This document shows, one piece after another, positions 56,443 through 64,000 of a stretch of 64,000 nt of DNA. Below the pieces are notes generated by a model, which saw nothing but the letters and a program-made list of their open reading frames with translations, was not told the origin of the DNA and ran no database searches. Numbering within the stretch: position 1 is the stretch's first letter; every line of letters begins with the position of its first letter. This stretch comes from Bathynomus jamesi (lineage: Eukaryota; Arthropoda; Malacostraca; Isopoda; Cirolanidae), in NCBI GenBank assembly GCA_023014485.1, contig JAJOZX010002356.1, positions 62,001 to 126,000 of the forward strand, written 5' to 3'. The position numbers and the translations under genes are program-made.

Positions 56443-56844
56443 TTTGTATATTTAGCTAATAAATGTCAATTATCATTGCCATGTACAATAACTCATTTGA
56501 TTCATTTCTTTAGTATTTCGTATTATTGTTTTGCAAAACTAAACTTTCCTGTATATTCTAGCATTAGTAAATTAGTATCAATAGTATGCTACATCCTCTG
56601 TTATGTTGCAATTCCTAGTAGTAAATCTTGCAGTAATTTTGTTTCACTTTTTTGAAAATATTATGCCTTATAAGTCATAACAACGCAATGAAAGCATGCA
56701 CAGACTTCATAGCCTATGCATTAACCAGTGGATACAAACCAACACATACTCGCACAAGCGAATGTTTATATAATATAATATTTTATGTATATGTAAATTA
56801 TAATATACCTATGCATATATATAATATAGTTACATTTCATTAAA

Positions 56845-56975
56845 AGTAACGGTAACGAGTAACGGTGCCGTTACTCGTTACTTTTTAAAAATGGTAACTG
56901 TAACGATAACGGCGTTACATTTACTGTAGTAACGGTAACGGCATTACATTTATAAAGTAACGAGCACAGCACTCG
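56845..56975. mobile_element. hAT-type terminus rich in GTAACG motifs
   Basis: AAAAGTAACGGTAACGAGTA and later GGTAACGGCATTACATTTAT repeat the words of the block at 34535-34690, ending at 'agtaacgagcacagcactcg'. It lies about 400 bp after the hAT transposase stop, as a 3' terminus should. Confidence 0.5.
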
Positions 56976-57490
56976 TTATAGATTATAATAATATAATATT
57001 ATCGATTCGAAATGGCTGACTGATTCATGCTTCCGAGGATTCATGGTAAAAGAGCATTAAGGCGGGGTGTACGCAGGATTTGGTCAAGAGGGGACGGGTG
57101 AGTAACTAAAACAAAGGTGTGTATACCATACGAGTATGTATAATTGTATATACATAAACATTTACTAGATCCAATATTCATGTATTAACAAAGCCTTATT
57201 TACAGCATGTGTAAACTAAATTAGATAAATGAATAGATTTACCACACATTTTTCATGCGAAAAATACTGAGTCAAAAATGATAGTTACATTACCCTGTGC
57301 GTACAGACAGAATTTAACATAGAGAATACTGAAACATTTTTGAGCTTTCATTGTGCATAAGATAAGTACAACTGAGAGAAAAGCAACAAGTTGGAGAAAC
57401 AGATATGGTCTGTCTACATGATGACTATTCCAGCAACAGATTAAGTCGTCTAGCTTGGCCCAAAAACAGCCAAACCAAGCTTTCATGCAA
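56976..57490. other. No gene recognised
   Basis: Flanking sequence between the hAT end and the Penelope-like element. Confidence 0.5.

Positions 57491-57570
<80 letters not shown>
57491..57570. repeat. (A)n(TA)n at the Penelope-like element border
   Basis: About 20 A then about 60 bases of TA repeats. The far end of the Penelope cluster (63523-63551) also borders (TA)n, consistent with insertion into, or growth of, TA repeats. Confidence 0.8.
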
Positions 57571-57576
<6 letters not shown>

Positions 57577-57816
57577 ATTATTTCACGAAGGTAACACGTG
57601 AAAAATATTTATGATGAATAAAACCACGAAGGAAAGGAAACACAAAATGGTGCTCAAGCGCTTTCGTCTAATGACATCCTCAGGAACACTGAAGTACATA
57701 AAAAGGTTAAGCCTATATATAGGTTACAGAAAGAAAAAAAAGAAAAAATAAATAACATACATACACACACACACAAATATATATACATATATATACATAC
57801 ATATCTATATATACAA

Positions 57817-57849
<33 letters not shown>

Positions 57850-58527
57850 CAATAAACAGAGAAGTAAAAAAAAAAAAAAAAAAAATTAAAACCTTAAAGG
57901 ATTACCAGTGAGGCGTACAGATTTGTAGGGAAAAATATCGATTTTTATCACAAGATCAAATGGATTTAAAATACAAATTTATACTGGAACTCTGCCGGGT
58001 TTTAACACAATGCTGCCTATGGTCAGGTTTCGATATATATAAAAAAATAAAATGCAAATTAAAAGTTAATCGATTTGTAGCACAAGATCAAATGGATTAT
58101 AAAAATACAAATTTATACTGGAACTCTGTCCGGGTTTTAACACATTGCTGCCTATGGTCAGGTTTCGATATATATAAAAAATAAAATGCAAATTAAAAGT
58201 TAATAAAGTAGAAGACAAGTTTACCAAAGATTTAATGTTTTACACTTCTTATCTAAATCAGTTTTAAAGGAATTCAACATAACAGGATCGAGTTGAAAAA
58301 GACCTTTGCTTATGTTGAAGTTATTTGAAAGTTGGATAATGGCAGACTCAAGAATATTTCTATTAACAATGTTGCTTGAATGGAATAAAACTGAAGCATT
58401 ATTCCAATCAATACAGTGGGCTAACTCTGACAAATGGACAAAAAGGGCACTGGACAACTGTCCTGTTCTAAGGGAATATTGATGCTGTTTTATACGTGTG
58501 TGCAAATCCTTTCCCGTCTGACCTATG
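57571..58527 (-). repeat. 3' pLTR of the Penelope-like element
   Basis: About 957 bp. It includes the GIY-YIG C-terminal codons, the 3' UTR with tandem repeat (57955-58205), poly-A at 57868-57884 and the hammerhead-like motif. Confidence 0.85.
57650..57689 (-). ncRNA. Hammerhead-ribozyme-like motif, copy 1
   Basis: On the minus strand: GTGTTC (stem I, 5'), CTGAGGA (conserved CUGANGA), TGTC-ATTA-GAC (stem II), GAA then AGCGCTT (very short stem III, U at the cleavage-site position) and GAGCAC (stem I, 3'). Stem I pairs over six bases with one G-U. Penelope-like elements are known to carry such ribozymes. Activity is not shown. Confidence 0.65.
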
Positions 58528-60488
58528 TAAAAGGAATCACATTGTTTACAACCAATTTTATAGATAATGCCTGAATTATTGGTAGGGCTATTTTTTACTA
58601 TGATATTTTTCACAATATTGTTATATGAAAATACTACATTAATATCCAAAAGTTTAAGTACATTAGCAATGCCTAAAAAGCCCGGGAAAAATGGAAGTAC
58701 TAAAATATTTTTTGACAAAGTACGAGTGTTAATATTGACACGATAGAAAGTTCGTTTTGCCTTGTTGAGACAAGATTCCATAAACGCAGATGGATAACAC
58801 AAATCACTTCCAATACCGTTGATTTTTTCCAATTCGGCATCGATGTATTCCGGACTGGCGATCCTAAGGGCGCGGAGAAACATTGATGAAAATATGGCCT
58901 TCTTAGTGGGGGTATCATGTCCCGAGTAAAAGTGTACGTAGGACAAATTGTTTGTCGTTTTCCGATAGATACTAAACTTAAAACCTGGGCTTTCCCTATG
59001 TACACGCACATCCAAAAATGGGATTGAATTGTCTTGCTCAACTTCTAAAGTAAACTTAATGGAGGGGACTTGATCATTTAACTGAAGGAGGAAGCTATCC
59101 AGGTCACGATTCATGGGCCAGATACACAAAATATCGTCGACGTACCGCAACCAAGGGATGCCAACCCCCAGGATTCTCGGAATATAGGTAATTTCGAAAA
59201 ACTCCATATAAATATTGGAGAGGAGGGGCGATAAGGGGTTGCCCATAGCCATCCCAAAAACTTGTTGATAATACTCGTTATTGAAAGTGAATTTACAGTC
59301 TTTGATGCAAAGCTTAATGAGTTCCAAAACAATGTGTGAAGGTAGTGGCAGGTCATACTTATGTAATTCTTGGGAGAGAAAGTCAAGCATATCGTCAATC
59401 GGCACTTTTGTAAACAATGAACAAACATCAAAACTAATCAATTTATCGTTAGTTTCAGTACGTGCATTATTCAATTTTTCCGTAAGATCCATGGAATTTT
59501 TACATGTGAATCAGAGATAGTTCCGAGAATGGGGGACAAGACTTTGATAAGCCATTTGGAGAGTTTATAAGTAATAGAGCCCACCGAGCTAATAATAGGG
59601 CGCATAGGGTTACCAGGTTTGTGGGTTTTAATAAGACCGTAAAGGTAGGGCAGAGCAGGTGAAGTGGACATGAAAAGCGGAATTAAGTTCTTATGATCTT
59701 TGAGAAGGCGTTTCAAGCCACTATTAAATGATTTGATGACGTCATCCTGCGGGTTCTTCCTAAGTTTGGTGTATGTGGCGGGGTCCTGGAGAAGCTCGTT
59801 CATCTTTCCGATGTAGTCCACTTTGTCCATAATACATGGTGTTAGCCTTGTCTCTTTAGTAATATGGAGCTCCCCATCTTTTTTTAATTGTGAGAGGCTA
59901 TTGCGAAAACGTTTAGGAAAGTTATCTTCGTAATTACCATTCGCCGCACTATAAACGAGGCCTTTAACTATGTTAAACAATACTGAGGGAGATTACACTG
60001 TTTCTCAAAACACGCGAGACTGTAACAAATTTGTAAAGCCGAAGGTTTTTTAACAATAAAAAGGACATACCATATCCAAGGGCACTTTTTGCATCGTCAC
60101 TAATGTTTTTCGAAGAAAGGTTCAAAACACACTTTGAGCTTGCTTTTTTACTCCACTGACTATCTCGAATGAGACTTTTAATTTTTCGATCCAAAATGTT
60201 ACGAAGTGAAGTAGTTCTCCGACGCAACTCGTTGTAAATTTCATCAAACAAAGGTTGGATCCACGGTTGGGGAATAACGGTTACAAAATTATGTTTGGCG
60301 ATGTTTAAATTTTTGAAGGCGGACCACTCATTTTGTCTGGTGACTTCAATATGTTTCTTTAAAATTAATCTGCTGAAGTTGTTGAACGGATGGTCGTCAT
60401 TTGTCTGAGGCGAATCGGAAGCAGGATTTGGGAAGAACTTGCTCCTCCAGACACTTAGTAAGAAACTTCCGTCGGATACGAATTGCAT
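58221..60488 (-). pseudogene. Penelope-like reverse transcriptase with GIY-YIG endonuclease
   Basis: Start near 60488 (MQFVSDGSFLLSVWRSKFF); N-terminal CVLNLSSKNISDDAKSALG. Then YLYGLIKTHKPGNPMRPIIS, SFDVCSLFTKVPIDDMLDFL, GNPLSPLLSNIYMEFFEITY and LRYVDDILCIW (catalytic YVDD intact). The C-terminal GIY-YIG nuclease is GIIYKIGCKQCDSFYIGQTG. Frame breaks occur at about 59975 and at an A-run near 59493, where the inverted copy at 61.6 kb is intact. Apart from those breaks the gene is full length. Confidence 0.88.
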
Positions 60489-60575
60489 GCCCCTTCATTA
60501 ATGTAGAAGAAAACACGGACACAACGGAGACAAGAGAGGGAACAGCAAGCCGAAGGAACGCGTGGTGAGCATTAT
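60489..60575 (-). other. 5' leader of the Penelope-like gene
   Basis: Eighty-seven bases between the start region of the RT gene and the 5' pLTR, GA- and CG-richer than its surroundings. Present once in the window, as expected for the unique part between pLTRs. Confidence 0.5.
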
Positions 60576-60851
60576 ATGAAAATTATTTCACGAAGGTAAC
60601 ACGTGAAAAATATTTATGATGAATAAAACCACGAAGGAAAGGAAACACAAAATGGTGCTCAAGCGCTTTCGTCTAATGACATCCTCAGGAACACTGAAGT
60701 ACATAAAAAGGTTAAGCCTATATATAGGTTACAGAAAGAAAAAAAAGAAAAATAAATAACATACATACACACACACACAAATATATATACATATATATAC
60801 ATACATATCTATATATACAAATACATACATACATATATATACAAAAAAGAG

Positions 60852-60885
<34 letters not shown>

Positions 60886-61529
60886 AAAACCTTAAAGGAT
60901 TACCAGTGAGGCGTACAGATTTGTAGGGAAAAATATCGATTTTTATCACAAGATCAAATGGATTATAAAAATACAAATTTATACTGGAACTCTGCCGGGT
61001 TTTAACACAATGCTGCCTATGGTCAGGTTTCGATATATATAAAAAAAAATAAAATGCAAATTAAAAGTTAATCGATTTGTAGCACAAGATCAAATGGATT
61101 ATAAAAATACAAATTTATACTGGAACTCTGTCCGGGTTTTAACACATTGCTGCCTATGGTCAGGTTTCGATATATATAAAAAAATAAAATGCAAATTAAA
61201 AGTTAATAAAGTAGAAGACAAGATTACCAAAGATTTAATGTTTTACACTTCTTATCTAAATCAGTTTTAAAGGAATTCAACATAACAGGATCGAGTTGAA
61301 AAAGACCTTTGCTTATGTTGAAGTTATTTGAAAGTTGGATAATGGCAGACTCAAGAATATTTCTATTAACAATGTTGCTTGAATGGAATAAAACTGAAGC
61401 ATTATTCCATCAATACAGTGGGCTAACTCTGACAAATGGACAAAAAGGGCACTGGACAACTGTCCTGTTCTAAGGGAATATTGATGCTGTTTTATACGTG
61501 TGTGCAAATCCTTTCCCGTCTGACCTATG
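60576..61529 (-). repeat. 5' pLTR of the Penelope-like element
   Basis: About 954 bp, a direct repeat of 57571-58527. A one-base loss near 61409 breaks the partial coding sequence it carries. It ends at ACCTATG, where it joins the inverted copy. Confidence 0.85.
60655..60694 (-). ncRNA. Hammerhead-ribozyme-like motif, copy 2
   Basis: Identical 40-base motif in the 5' pLTR, minus strand. Its position near the pLTR/body boundary would allow processing of the 5' end of the element RNA. Confidence 0.65.
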
Positions 61530-62910
61530 CGCCCTATTATTAGCTCGGTGGGCTCTATTACTTATAAACTCTCCAAATGGCTTGTCAAAGTCTTGTCCCC
61601 CATTCTCGGAACTATCTCTGATTCACATGTAAAAAATTCCATGGATCTTACGGAAAAATTGAATAATGCACGTACTGAAACTAACGATAAATTGATTAGT
61701 TTTGATGTTTGTTCATTGTTTACAAAAGTGCCGATTGACGATATGCTTGACTTTCTCTCCCAAGAATTACATAAGTATGACCTGCCACTACCTTCACACA
61801 TTGTTTTGGAACTCATTAAGCTTTGCATCAAAGACTGTAAATTCACTTTCAATAACGAGTATTATCAACAAGTTTTTGGGATGGCTATGGGCAACCCCTT
61901 ATCGCCCCTCCTCTCCAATATTTATATGGAGTTTTTCGAAATTACCTATATTCCGAGAATCCTGGGGGTTGGCATCCCTTGGTTGCGGTACGTCGACGAT
62001 ATTTTGTGTATCTGGCCCATGAATCGTGACCTGGATAGCTTCCTCCTTCAGTTAAATGATCAAGTCCCCTCCATTAAGTTTACTTTAGAAGTTGAGCAAG
62101 ACAATTCAATCCCATTTTTGGATGTGCGTGTACATAGGGAAAGCCCAGGTTTTAAGTTTAGTATCTATCGGAAAACGACAAACAATTTGTCCTACGTACA
62201 CTTTTACTCGGGACATGATACCCCAACTAAGAAGGCCATATTTTCATCAATGTTTCTCCGCGCCCTTAGGATCGCCAGTCCGGAATACATCGATGCCGAA
62301 TTGGAAAAAATCAACGGTATTGGAAGTGATTTGTGTTATCCATCTGCGTTTATGGAATCTTGTCTCAACAAGGCAAAACGAACTTTCTATCGTGTCAATA
62401 TTAACACTCGTACTTTGTCAAAAAATATTTTAGTACTTCCATTTTTCCCGGGCTTTTTAGGCATTGCTAATGTACTTAAACTTTTGGATATTAATGTAGT
62501 ATTTTCATATAACAATATTGTGAAAAATATCATAGTAAAAATAGCCCTACCAATAATTCAGGCATTATCTATAAAATTGGTTGTAAACAATGTGATTCCT
62601 TTTACATAGGTCAGACGGAAAGGATTTGCACACACGTATAAAACAGCATCAATATTCCCTTAGAACAGGACAGTTGTCCAGTGCCCTTTTTGTCCATTTG
62701 TCAGAGTTAGCCCACTGTATTGATTGGAATAATGCTTCAGTTTTATTCCATTCAAGCAACATTGTTAATAGAAATATTCTTGAGTCTGCCATTATCCAAC
62801 TTTCAAATAACTTCAACATAAGCAAAGGTCTTTTTCAACTCGATCCTGTTATGTTGAATTCCTTTAAAACTGATTTAGATAAGAAGTGTAAAACATTAAA
62901 TCTTTGGTAA
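61527..62910 (+). pseudogene. Inverted Penelope-like RT/GIY-YIG gene, 5'-truncated
   Basis: The RT portion is uninterrupted from MRPIISSVGSITYKL through LRYVDDILCIW to about 62540. A one-base loss in an A-run there, and another in a G-run near 62616, break the GIY-YIG domain. The remaining frame 62626-62910 ends LDKKCKTLNLW like the other copy. About 290 N-terminal residues are absent. Confidence 0.85.
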
Positions 62911-63519
62911 ACTTGTCTTCTACTTTATTAACTTTTAATTTGCATTTTATTTTTTTATATATATCGAAACCTGACTATAGGCAGCAATGTGTTAAAACCC
63001 GGACAGAGTTCCAGTATAAATTTGTATTTTTATAATCCATTTGATCTTGTGCTACAAATCGATTAACTTTTAATTTGCATTTTATTTTTTTTTTATATAT
63101 ATCGAAACCTGACCATAGGCAGCATTGTGTTAAAACCCGGCAGAGTTCCAGTATAAATTTGTATTTTTATAATCCATTTGATCTTGTGATAAAAATCGAT
63201 ATTTTTCCCTACAAATCTGTACGCCTCACTGGTAATCCTTTAAGGTTTTAATTTTTTTTTTTTTTTTTACTTCTCTGTTTATTGTATATATTGTATGTAT
63301 GTATGTATGTATGTATTTGTATATATAGATATGTATGTATATATATGTATATATATTTGTGTGTGTGTGTATGTATGTTATTTATTTTTTCTTTTTTTTT
63401 TTCTTTCTGTAACCTATATATAGGCTTAACCTTTTTATGTACTTCAGTGTTCCTGAGGATGTCATTAGACGAAAGCGCTTGAGCACCATTTTGTGTTTCC
63501 TTTCCTTCGTGGTTTTATT

Positions 63520-63525
<6 letters not shown>
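61530..63525 (+). mobile_element. 5'-truncated inverted Penelope-like copy
   Basis: It begins within the RT gene (CGCCCTATTATTAGCTCGG) and runs through the GIY-YIG domain, 3' UTR tandem repeat and ribozyme-like motif to 63525, where (TA)n replaces the last ~41 bp. It is joined head-to-head to the 5' pLTR. CCTATG at the junction is shared by both partners (6-bp microhomology). Confidence 0.85.
63447..63486 (+). ncRNA. Hammerhead-ribozyme-like motif, copy 3
   Basis: The same 40-base motif on the plus strand in the inverted copy. Core CUGAGGA and GAA and both stem I strands (GTGTTC, GAGCAC) are conserved. Confidence 0.65.

Positions 63526-63551
<26 letters not shown>
63526..63551. repeat. (TA)n microsatellite
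   Basis: TA repeats mark the outer end of the Penelope cluster. Confidence 0.85.
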
Positions 63552-63639
63552 CCTCGTGCGCGGAAAATTGCCAGGCGGAAAATTACCAACTGAAATAAGG
63601 GAAAATTCCATTTATTAAGCTTTGCAAGTGTTATTAGCT

Positions 63640-63760
63640 TAGTATTATCGGATCACCTGAAGATCCGTCACACAAGCCTTTTTAAGATAGCTTTATAAGG
63701 CTAACTAACGAAAATATCACGACCTAACATAACCAATCGTCAAGGGCGTACAGTTGACCT
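63640..63760. repeat. Half-copy of the 2.16-kb hairpin MITE family
   Basis: GGATCACCTGAAGATC, GCTTTATAAGGCTAACTAAC, GAAAATATCACGACCTAACA and GTCAAGGGCGTACAGTTGAC match one arm of the element at 2164-2366. The mirrored arm is not seen before the next unrelated sequence. Confidence 0.7.
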
Positions 63761-64000
63761 AACAGCAATACATTCCCAATATCTTACTGTACCACTTCTG
63801 TTACAACCATTTTGGTGGTACATATACTGTAGTTCATCTACAGCTATGTCTCGACCACGTTCACTCTTAATTATAGACACCATCTTGGGTAAAAACATTT
63901 GCGACCATTTGACACTGATGAGAAGAGTTAAATGAATCGTAAGACTCGAAAATTCAGCTTTTTATACAAACGCGCGCCGCTGGTTTATTCCAGAATTTTC
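63761..64000. other. No gene recognised
   Basis: Window edge. No feature could be supported. Confidence 0.4.

Larger units (their letters stand above)
57571..61529 (-). mobile_element. Penelope-like element with LTR-like direct repeats
   Basis: Direct repeats 57571-58527 and 60576-61529 (about 955 bp, >97% alike by eye) flank a body holding the 5' leader and RT gene on the minus strand. Each repeat contains a hammerhead-like motif, a poly-A tract, a two-unit ~125-bp tandem repeat and the end of the coding region. This partial-tandem 'pLTR' layout is characteristic of endonuclease-bearing Penelope-like elements. Confidence 0.88.

Noticed and set aside
1..64000. CRISPR arrays, bacterial operons, rRNA genes
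   Set aside because: No regularly spaced repeats with unique spacers, no ribosome-binding-site/operon structure and no rRNA-like sequence; all signs are eukaryotic.

Overview
The window looks like an arthropod nuclear genome: AT-rich sequence, GT-AG introns, long (CA)n, (TA)n and (GA)n microsatellites, many AACCTAACC-type hairpin repeats, and a dense set of eukaryotic mobile elements. I cannot name the species. Only one ordinary host gene is recognisable, a fibrinogen-related gene at 3.06-5.49 kb. It was assembled here from six short exons joined by matching splice phases. A second, unrecognised two-exon open frame lies at 10.89-11.59 kb. Almost everything else is transposon-derived.  LAYOUT: 0.46-2.5 kb, a foldback element with a GGAGCC microsatellite and AACCTAACC hairpins; 3.06-5.49 kb, the fibrinogen-domain gene (5' end and 3' half of the domain not found); 5.87-10.7 kb, MITEs, a dispersed GCAAC-rich repeat, microsatellites and a tRNA-derived SINE; 10.8-11.6 kb, the unknown two-exon frame with a TATA box; 11.74-12.72 kb, a mariner-like element whose two long terminal repeats both derive from its 3' end; 12.78-21.5 kb, a degraded Maverick/Polinton (protease, major capsid, small basic virion protein, minor capsid, integrase, two conserved unknowns and ATPase on the minus strand; truncated PolB and three unrecognised ORFs on the plus strand); 22.27-23.96 kb, a conserved transposon-like zinc-finger/RNase H-like gene; 24.5-25.1 kb, tandem and dispersed repeats; 25.2-26.1 kb, a truncated mariner-like element.  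26.09-32.56 kb is a DNA transposon with about 270-bp inverted repeats. Its transposase-like gene is split by a CR1-like insertion, and an RTE-like insertion with a clean 14-bp target duplication follows. 32.98-33.71 kb is another dead non-LTR fragment, and 33.97-34.42 kb a MITE.  From 34.5 to 57 kb there appear to be hAT ends and a hAT C-terminal exon around a nest of LTR elements: a plus-strand gag/protease frame (36.29-37.68 kb), a complete minus-strand Ty3/gypsy element with 632-633-bp LTRs and an ATAC target duplication (38.64-48.72 kb), and a plus-strand RT-RNase H-integrase fragment (51.86-54.23 kb) split by a hAT-type MITE with an 8-bp duplication.  57.57-63.53 kb is a Penelope-like element with LTR-like direct repeats, three hammerhead-ribozyme-like motifs, and a 5'-truncated inverted partner joined at 6 bp of microhomology.  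The most unusual finding is the gypsy element at 38.6-48.7 kb. Between RNase H and integrase its polyprotein carries an OTU-like segment and then a second retropepsin-like domain. Many frame breaks fall in or next to homopolymers, even in young elements. Part of the apparent gene decay may therefore be uncorrected sequence error.
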